Below, piece by piece: positions 54,929 through 63,908 of a stretch of 64,000 nucleotides of DNA (position 1 is the first letter of the stretch; every line of letters begins with the position of its first letter). The stretch spans positions 18,683 to 82,682 of the forward strand of contig JAUNVD010000004.1 in NCBI GenBank assembly GCA_030537855.1. The letters are read 5' to 3'. The notes under the pieces are model-generated. The model was not told the origin of the DNA. It was given only the letters and a program-made list of their open reading frames with translations, and did not search any database. The position numbers were made by a program, and so were the translations under genes. This DNA comes from Tissierellia bacterium (GTDB lineage: Bacteria; Bacillota; Clostridia; Tissierellales; Peptoniphilaceae).

Positions 54929-55762
54929 ATGGATTTAAAAATAATAAATGAGAAAATAAAAGAATTTGAATACCTCGTCCAATCAGGGAGATGTGAAAAA
55001 TTTCAAGGAGAACTATTTACAGGAGTAGATTTAGGAACCTCTTCTATTGTACTTTCTGTTATTGATGAAAAAGGTCATTTTGTAGCAGGAGCTTCTCGGA
55101 AAGCAAGATCCATCCGAGATGGTATCGTAGTAGATTATTTAGGAGCAGTGAAAATTGTTACTGAATTAAAAGAGGACCTTGAAAGATGTTTAGGAAAAAC
55201 TTTACGTTATGGATCAGCTGCCATTCCTCCAGGTGTAGGAGAAGGAAGTAGTAAAATTCTTTCTAACATTTTAGAGGCAACAGAATTCCAAGTAGTCTCT
55301 ATTATCGATGAACCTGAAGCAGCAGCATTGCTCTTAGGGATTAAAGATGGAGCAGTTGTTGACATTGGAGGGGGAACGACAGGAATTTCTGTTTTAGAAA
55401 ATGGGGAAATAGTACTTTCTTATGATGAAGCAACTGGTGGTCATCATATGAATTTGGTGATTGCTGGTGCACTTAAGTTAGACGTAGAAGAAGCGGAGAA
55501 GAAAAAAATAAAAGAACCAAATAAAGTTTTTCCCATCATCTCTCCAGTAGCAGAAAAAATGGCTAAGATTGTTCACCATGCTATAGATTCTTTACAAGTA
55601 GAGACTGTATATTTAGTTGGAGGTTCTACTGACTTTCCAAAGATGAATCAGCTTTTCAAAAAAGAATTGAATAAAAAAATTATTAAACCTTATAAACCCA
55701 TATATGTTACTCCTATGGGCATTGCACTAAGTTGTCGTAATGAGGTGATGAAGATTGAATAA
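54929..55762 (+). CDS. eutJ: EutJ-like actin/Hsp70-fold protein
   Basis: 277 residues with TGVDLGTSSIVLSVID, a second phosphate loop VDIGGGTTGISV and VYLVGGSTDFPKM, the EutJ signature of the Hsp70/actin ATPase fold. Thought to chaperone microcompartment enzymes; its role is unproven. Firmicute pdu operons usually carry pduL between pduJ and eutJ; here only 28 bases separate them. Overlaps the next gene by 8 bases. Confidence 0.9.
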   Translation: MDLKIINEKIKEFEYLVQSGRCEKFQGELFTGVDLGTSSIVLSVIDEKGHFVAGASRKARSIRDGIVVDYLGAVKIVTELKEDLERCLGKTLRYGSAAIPPGVGEGSSKILSNILEATEFQVVSIIDEPEAAALLLGIKDGAVVDIGGGTTGISVLENGEIVLSYDEATGGHHMNLVIAGALKLDVEEAEKKKIKEPNKVFPIISPVAEKMAKIVHHAIDSLQVETVYLVGGSTDFPKMNQLFKKELNKKIIKPYKPIYVTPMGIALSCRNEVMKIE

Positions 55763-56435
55763 AAAAATTACAGAACAACTTTTGGAACGTATCATCACAG
55801 AATATCGAAAAAGGATGAAACCCAAAGTTTTTTGTCACTTCACTTCAAAATCAAATTTCAGTAAAACTTTTGTAGAGAAAATAAAAGAAAGTGGTTATGA
55901 AACCTTTGGATTAAAAGGAGATCCGTATTGTCACCAAGAAATATCATCATGGTTAGATACTGGACAACTTATGAACGAAAGTTTAAAAGGTGTTTTTATT
56001 TACGGGTTAGATATTAAAGAAGCATTAGACCTATTAGAAGGGAGAGCTTCGGGAGACAAATTACTATTTATCTTAAAATGTGTGGACAAATATCCTGTTT
56101 GGATAGGACTTCCCGATTTAATCGAACCTTTTGAAAATAGATCTTCAGAAGAAGCACGACAGTTGTTATTAGGAGCATTGAAACAAAGAGGATACCATAT
56201 TATCGGCTGGAATCATGGAAACAATCATACAAAGCCATCTTTTGAAGTAGATGTGACCAATAATAAATGTACAGATGAAAAAGGAAATTGCCAAAGGTTA
56301 AGCAAAAGATTTATTACTTTAAAAGACTTAAAACTTTCTCAAGGAGGAACTCTTGAGATAGGTCATCAATCTAAATGCACCATGGCAGTGGAAGACTTTT
56401 GTAGAAATCAAGGGATTCAAATAAGGAGAGTATGA
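55755..56435 (+). CDS. pduM: PduM-like microcompartment protein
   Basis: 226 residues. N-terminal helix NKKITEQLLERIITEYRKRM, a middle part with little recognised similarity (FIYGLDIKEALDLLEG), and a C-terminal PduM-like end RFITLKDLKLSQGGTLEIG followed by CRNQGIQIRRV. It is longer than Salmonella PduM (about 163). Family call rests mainly on position between eutJ and pduN and on the C-terminal pattern. A structural role in the compartment is known for PduM. Confidence 0.65.
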   Translation: MNKKITEQLLERIITEYRKRMKPKVFCHFTSKSNFSKTFVEKIKESGYETFGLKGDPYCHQEISSWLDTGQLMNESLKGVFIYGLDIKEALDLLEGRASGDKLLFILKCVDKYPVWIGLPDLIEPFENRSSEEARQLLLGALKQRGYHIIGWNHGNNHTKPSFEVDVTNNKCTDEKGNCQRLSKRFITLKDLKLSQGGTLEIGHQSKCTMAVEDFCRNQGIQIRRV

Positions 56436-56436
56436 A

Positions 56437-56700
56437 ATGTTTTTAGGTACGGTGGTAGGTAATGTAGTTGCTACCCAAAAAGATGAAAGATTACATGGGA
56501 AAAAACTTCTTATTGTTGAACCCTTTGATCCAAGAACAAAGGAAACGAAATCCCCTATTTTAGCAGTGGATACAGTAGGGGCTGGTAATTCTGAAACAGT
56601 AATATTGGTAAGAGGAAGTTCAGCAAGAAGTAGTATTGACAAAAATGCACCAATTGATGCTGCAATTGTTGGCATTGTTGATGAAATTGAAATTCTATAG
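56437..56700 (+). CDS. pduN: Microcompartment vertex protein (EutN/CcmL pentamer)
   Basis: 87 residues with FLGTVVGNVVATQKDERL, LLIVEPFD and AVDTVGAGNSETVILVRGSSAR, then DAAIVGIVDEI: the complete pentamer fold that caps shell vertices. AAGGAGA precedes the ATG. Confidence 0.94.
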   Translation: MFLGTVVGNVVATQKDERLHGKKLLIVEPFDPRTKETKSPILAVDTVGAGNSETVILVRGSSARSSIDKNAPIDAAIVGIVDEIEIL

Positions 56701-56708
56701 GAGGCTCT

Positions 56709-57656
56709 ATGGGAAAGGTATATACAAAAACTGGAGACCGAGGGAACACCACTCTTTATGGGGGAACTTCCGTTTCAAAAGATTCTCTTAGGGTTAAAAC
56801 ATATGGTTCAGTCGATGAGGCAAATGTTGCAATTGGAATAGCAAAAACAAAATTAGATGATAAGGTTTTAATTCAATTACTAGAAGTGATTCAGCTAAAA
56901 CTTTTTGAAGTGGCAGCAGAAATTGCCTCTGATGAAGAAGGCCAAAGTCGTTTACATGATGTGATTAATTTAGAGGATGTAGCATTTTTAGAAAAAACAA
57001 TCGATGAACTTAGTTCTAGGATTCCTTCTAAAAATTATTTTATGATCCCTGGAAAAACCGAAGCTTCTGCAAATCTTCATGGAGCTCGGGTAGCTGTTAG
57101 GCGAGCAGAAAGAGAACTTATAGCCTTATCGAAGTCCAAACCAGTTCGAGATCCTTTGATGAAATATTTAAATCGTTTAAGCGATTTGTTCTTTATATTA
57201 AGTAGATATGTAGATGAATCAGACTATAAAGAAAATGACAAAGGACGAAATTTAGATTTGGAAACCACAGCTCAAATTGAAAAGATTTGTCAAAATAAAG
57301 CAAAAGAGATGGGAATTCCAATGGCGATCGCTTTTGTCGATGAACAAGGTCATTTAATTCGTTTTTCACGTATGAAGGATACATTACTAGTTAGCTCGGA
57401 GCTAGCTATAAATAAAGCTTATACGGCGGCAGCTTTAAAGATGACTACGGAAAAACTTGGTAAAATAGCAAAGCCAGGAGAATTTTTATATGGTATAGAA
57501 AATGAAAAACGTATGGTTATTTTTGGAGGAGGAATTCCACTGTATAAAAGAGGAAAATTGGTAGGAGCCATTGGAGTTAGTGGAGGGACTGTTGAAGAAG
57601 ACATAATCGTAGCAACCATTGGTGCTTCCTACTTTGATGAAGGGAGCTGTGATTAG
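56709..57656 (+). CDS. pduO: Cob(I)alamin adenosyltransferase PduO with GlcG/HbpS-like domain
   Basis: 315 residues. N-terminal adenosyltransferase (1 to about 180) with KVYTKTGDRGNTTLYGG, YGSVDEANVAIG and AVRRAERELIAL makes adenosylcobalamin from cob(I)alamin and ATP. The C-terminal DUF336/GlcG domain (about 185-315, AIAFVDEQGHLIRFSRM and VGAIGVSGGTVEED) is of the type that binds haem in PduO. The two-domain form equals Salmonella PduO. Overlaps the pduP frame region. Confidence 0.94.
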   Translation: MGKVYTKTGDRGNTTLYGGTSVSKDSLRVKTYGSVDEANVAIGIAKTKLDDKVLIQLLEVIQLKLFEVAAEIASDEEGQSRLHDVINLEDVAFLEKTIDELSSRIPSKNYFMIPGKTEASANLHGARVAVRRAERELIALSKSKPVRDPLMKYLNRLSDLFFILSRYVDESDYKENDKGRNLDLETTAQIEKICQNKAKEMGIPMAIAFVDEQGHLIRFSRMKDTLLVSSELAINKAYTAAALKMTTEKLGKIAKPGEFLYGIENEKRMVIFGGGIPLYKRGKLVGAIGVSGGTVEEDIIVATIGASYFDEGSCD

Positions 57657-57660
57657 TCAA

Positions 57661-59064
57661 ATGAAGATTGAACAATCAGATATACAATTGATTATAGATA
57701 AGGTTATGGAGCGATTAGATAATATAAATGTAGATACAAATTCTAGTGATAGAATTGGAGTTTTTGATGACCCTATAGAAGCGATTAAAGCTGCTAAAAA
57801 GGCTCAAAAAAAGCTCTTTCGATTCACATTACAACAAAAAAAGGACATAACAGATTCCATACGAAAAGAATTATTAGAACATGTGGAAGAATTTGCTGTG
57901 GAAGCAGTAAAAGAAACAGGTATGGGTCGAATCGAAGATAAAATAGAAAAAAATAAAGCAGCTTTATCACAAACACCAGGGGTTGAAGATCTGCGAGCTG
58001 GAGTTTTTACAGGAGATGCAGGATTAACTTTATTGGAAATGAGTCCATTTGGAGTTATTGGTGCTATTACTCCTTCTACAAATCCTACAGAAACAGTTAT
58101 TAACAATAGTATTGGAATGATTTGTGCAGGAAACTCCGTTGTCTTTTCTCCTCATCCTGGAGCTTATAAAATCACAAACCGTACAGTGGAACTTATCAAC
58201 AAGGCAATACAAAAGGCTGGAGGCCCAGCAAATTTAGTTGTAACTATTGATAATCCCTCTATGGAAAAGGCAGATGTGGTATTAAGTCATCCTGATATTA
58301 ATATGCTTGTAGCTACTGGAGGTCCAGGAGTTGTAAAATCTGTTTTATCCTCAGGAAAAAAAGCAATTGGAGCTGGAGCTGGGAATCCACCTGTTGTTGT
58401 TGATCATACAGCTGATATTGAAAAAGCTGTGGATGACATTATTATGGGGGCAAGTTTTGATAATAACTTACCTTGTACTTCAGAAAAAGAAGCATTGGTT
58501 CTAGACGATGTATTTGAGTACTTTATGTTTTGTATGAAAGACCATCAAAAAACCTATGTGGTAGAAGATAAAAAAATAATTGAAGACATTAGAAAACTAG
58601 TTATCTTAGAGAATGGGAATCCAAATAAAAATTTTACTGGAAAATATGCAAGTTATATTTTAGATAAAGTTGGAATTCAGGTAGATGATTCTGTACGATT
58701 AATCGTTATGGAAACAGATTTCGACCATGATTTCGTACAAGAAGAATTAATGATGCCCATATTACCGATTGTACGTGTTGCAAATAGAAAAGAAGCATTA
58801 GAAAAAGCTATTTTGGTGGAACATGGAAATCGTCATACAGCTATTTGTCATTCTAAAGACATTGATTTTCTATCTGCCATGGCTAAGGAAATTCAAACCA
58901 CTATATTTGTAAAAAATGCACCTTCTTTTGCAGGTATAGGTATTGGAGGAGAAGGTTACACAACATTTACCATAGCAGGCCCAACTGGTGAAGGGTTAAC
59001 CTCGGCTTCTTCATTTACGAGGAAACGACGATGTACATTAGTCGAAGGATTTAATATTAAATAG
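57661..59064 (+). CDS. pduP: CoA-acylating propionaldehyde dehydrogenase
   Basis: 467 residues turning propanal, NAD and CoA into propionyl-CoA. N-terminal targeting helix IQLIIDKVMERLDNI, NAD region SPFGVIGAITPSTNPTET, catalytic Cys in NNLPCTSEKE, and FAGIGIGGEGYTTFTIA near the end. Start set at ATG 57661 because it gives the family's normal N-terminal helix; the AAGGGAG site is 14 bases away, so ATG 57637 inside pduO remains possible. Confidence 0.93.
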   Translation: MKIEQSDIQLIIDKVMERLDNINVDTNSSDRIGVFDDPIEAIKAAKKAQKKLFRFTLQQKKDITDSIRKELLEHVEEFAVEAVKETGMGRIEDKIEKNKAALSQTPGVEDLRAGVFTGDAGLTLLEMSPFGVIGAITPSTNPTETVINNSIGMICAGNSVVFSPHPGAYKITNRTVELINKAIQKAGGPANLVVTIDNPSMEKADVVLSHPDINMLVATGGPGVVKSVLSSGKKAIGAGAGNPPVVVDHTADIEKAVDDIIMGASFDNNLPCTSEKEALVLDDVFEYFMFCMKDHQKTYVVEDKKIIEDIRKLVILENGNPNKNFTGKYASYILDKVGIQVDDSVRLIVMETDFDHDFVQEELMMPILPIVRVANRKEALEKAILVEHGNRHTAICHSKDIDFLSAMAKEIQTTIFVKNAPSFAGIGIGGEGYTTFTIAGPTGEGLTSASSFTRKRRCTLVEGFNIK

Positions 59065-59076
59065 CGGAGGTTCATG

Positions 59077-59916
59077 ATGGAACTTAATTTAATTTTAGCA
59101 GCATTTGGCGGAGGAGTTCTAGGAGCATTTATGGGAGGACTTCCAGCCTTTATCTTATGTGGGATCGTTGGATTTGCTGGATTTGCTATGGGTGGAGATA
59201 TGGACATACTAGGTGCTGTAGCTTTTGGACCCTTTTTAGGACCACATATTGTATTTGGAGGTGGAGGAGTTGCAGCAGCTGCCTATGCAAAAAGCATTGG
59301 AGTAATGCCTGAAGGAACAGATATATTAACACCTCTTGCTAAATTTCAAAACCCTAAGATTTATTTAGTTGGTGGAGTGGCCGGAATATTGGCTCATTTA
59401 TTTCAATACTTATATGGAACTGTATTAGCACTTCCTTTAGACACCGTTGCCCTTAGTGTTGTTACAATGGGGATTTTAGTAAGGTTGACCATTGGAAAAA
59501 CTGGGATAACAGGAACTTGCCCCATAGATGGTAAACATGCAAGACCATTTTTCCCAGAAAAAGATACGATTCCTAATCTATTGCTTTCAGGCTTTGCCAT
59601 AGGATTACTATCATCCTATTATGCAGTGGAATACAATGCTGTAACATTAGGATTCTGTGTATCAGCAGCCTCCTTAATGTTTACACAAATGGGTTTCCCA
59701 TTACCTTCAACACATCACATTACACTAAGTGCAGCATATGCTGCAGCAGCAACCGGTTCCGTTCTTGTAGGTGGAATATTCGGTTTAATCGCTGCAATAA
59801 TAGGTGATTTTAGCAATAAAACATTTAACAGCTATTGTGATTCCCATATGGATCCTCCGGCAATGACAATTTCAATATTATCATTAATCTCATTTACATT
59901 GTTAGCGCTCATCTAA
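59077..59916 (+). CDS. Polytopic membrane protein of unknown family inside the pdu operon
   Basis: 279 residues, glycine-rich, with about seven or eight hydrophobic segments (for example FGGGVLGAFMGGLPAFILCG and LIAAIIGDF). Polar loops carry GTCPIDGKHARPFFPEKD and GFPLPSTHHITLS, with conserved-looking His, Cys and Pro. I recognise no family; it is not PduF (no NPA motifs of aquaglyceroporins). Start set at ATG 59077 six bases after GGAGG. Lying between pduP and pduS with tight spacing, it is probably needed for the pathway, perhaps as permease for diol, aldehyde or product; function is inference. Confidence 0.75.
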   Translation: MELNLILAAFGGGVLGAFMGGLPAFILCGIVGFAGFAMGGDMDILGAVAFGPFLGPHIVFGGGGVAAAAYAKSIGVMPEGTDILTPLAKFQNPKIYLVGGVAGILAHLFQYLYGTVLALPLDTVALSVVTMGILVRLTIGKTGITGTCPIDGKHARPFFPEKDTIPNLLLSGFAIGLLSSYYAVEYNAVTLGFCVSAASLMFTQMGFPLPSTHHITLSAAYAAAATGSVLVGGIFGLIAAIIGDFSNKTFNSYCDSHMDPPAMTISILSLISFTLLALI

Positions 59917-59939
59917 TGAACCATAGGAGAGGATAAAAG

Positions 59940-61277
59940 ATGGATTTAGTACAAAAAATTTACCAAGGAGGGGTTGTCGGTGCTGGAGGCGCCGGTTTCC
60001 CCACCCATGTAAAATATAAGACGAAAGCAAATTCGTTACTTATTAACGCTGCTGAGTGTGAGCCTTTATTATATACAGATCAATATGAAATGGAATATTT
60101 CCCGGAAGAAATCATACGTGGTATAGAGCTTGGAAGAAGTGCACTTGAAGCTTCAAATGTTAAAATAGCAATCAAAGAAAAACATGAAAGATCTATTAAA
60201 GCTTTAGAAAAAGCGATAGAATCCTTACAAGTTGATATGGATATTGTAAAAATGGAAAGTTACTACCCTGCAGGAGATGAGCACAGTGTTATTTATGAAT
60301 GTCTAAAAACACCATTAGCACCTGCTGCTCTTCCACTAACCTTAGATGCAGTAGTTTCAAATGTAACCACAATGAGAAATATATACTTAGCATCCCAAGA
60401 TATTCCAGTAACGGATAAAAAAATTACGGTAACTGGAGAAGTGGAAAAACCTATTGTGATAGATGTTCCTATAGGAACAACGATAGAAGAATGTCTTTCT
60501 TTAGCAGGTAAAACCACAGTAAATCCTTTTGCCATCTTAATAGGTGGCCCTATGATGGGCAAAATGATATTTGACAAAGACATATCTACAACCTATGTAA
60601 CAAAAACAACAGGAGGACTAATTGTCTTACCAATGGACCATCCATTGATTGCAAGGAGAAGACAAACCTTAAAGCAAATCCAAAATCAAACAGCATCCGC
60701 TTGTATACAATGTGATTTTTGTACAGAACTTTGTCCAAGATACTTAAAAGGACATCCATTACATCCTCATGAGGTAATGAAGGCATTTGGATTTGGAGAT
60801 ATGACTCATCCAAAACTTCCTCAAGCATCCCTTTGTTGTGAATGTGGAATATGCGAGTTATATTCCTGTCCGATGGGGCTTTCTCCTAGAATTGTAAATG
60901 CAGAAGTTAAAAAGATTATGCGTAAAGAAGGAATTACAAAAAACTTTACGCCATTGCCTGTTCATCCCATGGAGGAAGTACGAAAATTACCAACAGATGT
61001 ACTGATGAAGAAAATACAAATTGAACAATATGACCAACATGAACCTTTACCATTGAAAGAATATACATCCAATAAAGTGAGGTTATTATTATCTCAACAT
61101 ATAGGAAAACCAGCTTCACCAATAGTCAAAATTGGAGATAGAGTAAAGAGAGGTCAAGAAATTGGTCATGTAGAAGAAACTGATATGGGAGCCTTGATTC
61201 ATGCTTCCATTGATGGAACTGTGACTAAGATAACTAATGAATTTATTGAAATTACAGGAGAGGGGGAAACACAGTGA
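59940..61277 (+). CDS. pduS: Cobalamin reductase PduS (RnfC-like)
   Basis: 445 residues. N-terminal Gly-rich GVVGAGGAGFPTHVK (flavin/NADH region), SLBB-like middle, two Fe-S sites: CIQCDFCTELCP (about 255) and CECGICELYSCP (about 300), and an RnfC barrel-sandwich near the end (GDRVKRGQEIGHVEE). It reduces cob(II)alamin for PduO inside the compartment. AGGAGAGGA precedes the ATG; it overlaps pduT by 4 bases. Confidence 0.93.
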   Translation: MDLVQKIYQGGVVGAGGAGFPTHVKYKTKANSLLINAAECEPLLYTDQYEMEYFPEEIIRGIELGRSALEASNVKIAIKEKHERSIKALEKAIESLQVDMDIVKMESYYPAGDEHSVIYECLKTPLAPAALPLTLDAVVSNVTTMRNIYLASQDIPVTDKKITVTGEVEKPIVIDVPIGTTIEECLSLAGKTTVNPFAILIGGPMMGKMIFDKDISTTYVTKTTGGLIVLPMDHPLIARRRQTLKQIQNQTASACIQCDFCTELCPRYLKGHPLHPHEVMKAFGFGDMTHPKLPQASLCCECGICELYSCPMGLSPRIVNAEVKKIMRKEGITKNFTPLPVHPMEEVRKLPTDVLMKKIQIEQYDQHEPLPLKEYTSNKVRLLLSQHIGKPASPIVKIGDRVKRGQEIGHVEETDMGALIHASIDGTVTKITNEFIEITGEGETQ

Positions 61278-61822
61278 TTCGAGCAATAGGAGTATTAGAA
61301 TCCAGTAGTATTTCCAAAGGGATTGAAGCGGCAGATGAAATGTTAAAATCTGGAGCCGTAAAGTTATTAGAATCGAAACCTGTATGTCCCGGAAAACACA
61401 TCACGATTATCTATGGAGATGTTGGAAGTGTAGAAGCTTCTATGGCAGTTGGTTCAGAAATATTATCTTCCTTTTTTGTAGATGAGATTTTAATTCCAAA
61501 TGTTCATCAAGATGTTGTACGTGCAGTAGCGGGAATTCCTAATCCTGGTGAATTTAAAGCCATTGGAGTACTTGAATTCTTTTCTATAACAGGAGCTATT
61601 TATGCAGCAGATGCAGCTGTAAAATCTGCAGATGTGAATATTGTGGATATGAGACTTGGGATAGCTATTGGAGGAAAAAGTTTTGTAACGATAACTGGCC
61701 ATGTATCGGCGATTGAAACTGCAGTTGCAGCAGGGAAAGAAGAAGGAATCAAACATGGACTACTCTTTAGTCAAACGGTGATTCCCTCCCCTCATAAAGA
61801 TTTACTAAAAAAATTAGTTTAG
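61274..61822 (+). CDS. pduT: Shell protein PduT (tandem BMC, Fe-S pore)
   Basis: 182 residues with two BMC domains. Cys38 in KPVCPGKH occupies the same residue number as the Cys38 of Salmonella PduT, which binds a 4Fe-4S cluster in the trimer pore and probably relays electrons with PduS. Start codon GTG overlaps the pduS stop (GTGA) with GAGGGGGAA upstream. Confidence 0.93.
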   Translation: MIRAIGVLESSSISKGIEAADEMLKSGAVKLLESKPVCPGKHITIIYGDVGSVEASMAVGSEILSSFFVDEILIPNVHQDVVRAVAGIPNPGEFKAIGVLEFFSITGAIYAADAAVKSADVNIVDMRLGIAIGGKSFVTITGHVSAIETAVAAGKEEGIKHGLLFSQTVIPSPHKDLLKKLV

Positions 61823-61832
61823 GAGGATAAAA

Positions 61833-63017
61833 ATGTTTCATGTACCAACAAAGATCCACTATGGATCTGGAGTAATACAAGAAATTAAAGAATATCACTT
61901 AAAATCATTATGTGTTATTGCAGATCCATTTTTATTAGAAAATCAAATATTCCAAAATGGATTAGACATTATTGAAAAAGAAGGAATTTCATATGAAATA
62001 TTTTCAGATATCATTCCAGATGCTCCTTTAGAAAAAATTGTTGAAGGAGTTGCTAGGTTAGAAGAAAATGGACATGAAGCAATTTTAGCAATTGGTGGTG
62101 GTTCCGCTTTAGATACAGCAAAATCCATAGGATTTTTCCATGATATCATTTATTCTCAAAAGGGAAAAGTTATGGTTTTTGCTGTACCAACCACATCTGG
62201 AACAGGTTCAGAAGTATCATCCTATGTAGTCATTAAAGATTCAAAAGAAGGTATTAAATATCCACTAAGAGACGAAAGATTAATACCAGATGTAGCCTTA
62301 CTGGACACAGACTTTGTTATGACCATGCCAAAACAAATAACCATCGATACAGGTTTTGATACTTTAACTCACGCTTTGGAAGCCTTAGTTTCAAATAAAT
62401 CCAATAAGTTTTCAGACGTATTTGCAAAAGAAGCCATTAAAAATGTAGTAGAATTTTTACCAAAAGTAGTAGAAAAAAACACAAGACGTAACAGAGAGAA
62501 ACTTCATATTGCAGCATGTATGGCAGGGATTTCATTCGACCAATCAGGTCTAGGAATTAATCATTCCTTAGCCCATATAATTGGGGCTAGATTTGGCATC
62601 CCCCATGGAAGAGCAAATGCAATCTTATTACCCTATGTTATGAAATACAACTTTGAACATATGGAAGATAAAAAATACTTAGAAGTAGCTGATTATTTTG
62701 AAGTAGAAGGTTTTTCTAAAGATATTATATTTAAAAATATGATAAAGCATTTAATAAAAATGAGAAATACCTTAGGGATACCGAACTCCTTAGAAAAAGC
62801 AGGGGTTAACGAAAAAGAATTTATGAATATGTTAGACGAAATAAGCGCTATTGCCTTCCAAGATGGTTGTACCTTAACAAACCCTGTGGAAGTTACAATA
62901 GAAGAATTGAAAGAAATTTTAATTCAAGCATATTTCGGAAATAGAAAAGGCTCAAAGATGATGAGGAGTTTTGTCAATCATAATGTAATTGCAAATCCTT
63001 CTCAAGGGATTATTTAA
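61833..63017 (+). CDS. pduQ: 1-propanol dehydrogenase PduQ (iron-containing ADH)
   Basis: 394 residues with NAD loop AIGGGSALDTAK, PTTSGTGSEVS, and the full metal site: GFDTLTHALEA, GINHSLAHIIG and GIPHGRANA. It reduces propanal to propanol while regenerating NAD inside the compartment. C-terminal tail beyond residue 370 (RKGSKMMRSF) is longer than in simple ADHs. AGGAGG precedes the ATG. Compare the degenerate paralogue at 44041-45159. Confidence 0.93.
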   Translation: MFHVPTKIHYGSGVIQEIKEYHLKSLCVIADPFLLENQIFQNGLDIIEKEGISYEIFSDIIPDAPLEKIVEGVARLEENGHEAILAIGGGSALDTAKSIGFFHDIIYSQKGKVMVFAVPTTSGTGSEVSSYVVIKDSKEGIKYPLRDERLIPDVALLDTDFVMTMPKQITIDTGFDTLTHALEALVSNKSNKFSDVFAKEAIKNVVEFLPKVVEKNTRRNREKLHIAACMAGISFDQSGLGINHSLAHIIGARFGIPHGRANAILLPYVMKYNFEHMEDKKYLEVADYFEVEGFSKDIIFKNMIKHLIKMRNTLGIPNSLEKAGVNEKEFMNMLDEISAIAFQDGCTLTNPVEVTIEELKEILIQAYFGNRKGSKMMRSFVNHNVIANPSQGII

Positions 63018-63098
63018 ATTTTCGAGTATGATAACACACTTTATTTCCAATCATAATATTTGGAGGTGGAGTAAAAGGACATGGGAAGAGGTACGAAT

Positions 63099-63446
63099 AT
63101 GGAAGAATTAAAACAAAGGATAATCCAAGAATTTGTTCCAGGAAAACAAGTGACGATTGCACATGTAATTGCTAGTCCGAAACCAGAAATATATAAGAAA
63201 ATGGGTTTAGAAGAAGACACCAAGGGAGCTATTGGTATTTTAACAATCACCCCTGGAGAAGCAACGATTATTGCTGCAGATATTGCTACAAAAAGTGCAG
63301 GAATAGAAATTGGCTTTATCGATAGATTTTCAGGAGCACTTTTAATAACAGGGGATATTTCTTCTGTAGAAGAATCATTAAAAAATGTAATATATTCTTT
63401 AGAAACTCTTCTTAAATTCACACCAACAGAATTAACAAGGTCATAA
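63099..63446 (+). CDS. pduU: Shell protein PduU (permuted BMC)
   Basis: 115 residues aligning throughout with Salmonella Pdu[43 protein letters not shown] and [14 protein letters not shown]. Circularly permuted BMC fold. Start set at ATG 63099 with GAGG seven bases before and a family-matching N-terminus; ATG 63081 is also in frame. Confidence 0.92.
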   Translation: MEELKQRIIQEFVPGKQVTIAHVIASPKPEIYKKMGLEEDTKGAIGILTITPGEATIIAADIATKSAGIEIGFIDRFSGALLITGDISSVEESLKNVIYSLETLLKFTPTELTRS

Positions 63447-63448
63447 CT

Positions 63449-63889
63449 ATGGATGAAAAGAAAATTATGATTATTGGACGTTCACATGGAGGAAAAACCA
63501 CCTTAATTGAACATTTAGTCTATGGGAAATCAAAAAGCAGAAAAACTCAATCTATAGAAAGAATTGCTAATTTTATAGATACTCCTGGAGAATATTTAGA
63601 AATACCTCATTATTATAAAGCCTTATTGATTACATCTTATGATGCAGATTTAATTATTATGTTAGAAGAAGCTACCGAAGAACATTCCCTTTATCCACCA
63701 AAATTTTCATCCGCTTTTCAAAAACCGGTAATCGGCGTAATTACAAAAGTTGATCAAGGAGGAGATGTGGAAAAAATTAAGAAAAACCTAAAAAGAGCAG
63801 GAGCAGAAAAAATATTTGTGATTGATTATAGGAAACCTGAAACCTTAAACAAATTAAAGGAATACTTAGAACAAACCCTTCCGGTTTAA
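63449..63889 (+). CDS. pduV: PduV/EutP-family GTPase, operon copy
   Basis: 146 residues, P-loop GRSHGGKTT, FIDTPGEYLE and ITKVDQGG. Same length as the copy at 43579 and about two-thirds identical by eye. Position after pduU is the normal place of pduV, so this is taken as the orthologue and the other as the duplicate. Last gene of the operon; the terminator stem overlaps its final codons. Confidence 0.9.
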   Translation: MDEKKIMIIGRSHGGKTTLIEHLVYGKSKSRKTQSIERIANFIDTPGEYLEIPHYYKALLITSYDADLIIMLEEATEEHSLYPPKFSSAFQKPVIGVITKVDQGGDVEKIKKNLKRAGAEKIFVIDYRKPETLNKLKEYLEQTLPV

Positions 63890-63908
63890 TGGGAGGGCTA
63901 TTTTTTTG
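63876..63908 (+). terminator. Terminator of the pdu operon
   Basis: CCCTTCC (63876-63882) and GGGAGGG (63891-63897), with one T-G pair, then CTAT6. Confidence 0.8.
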
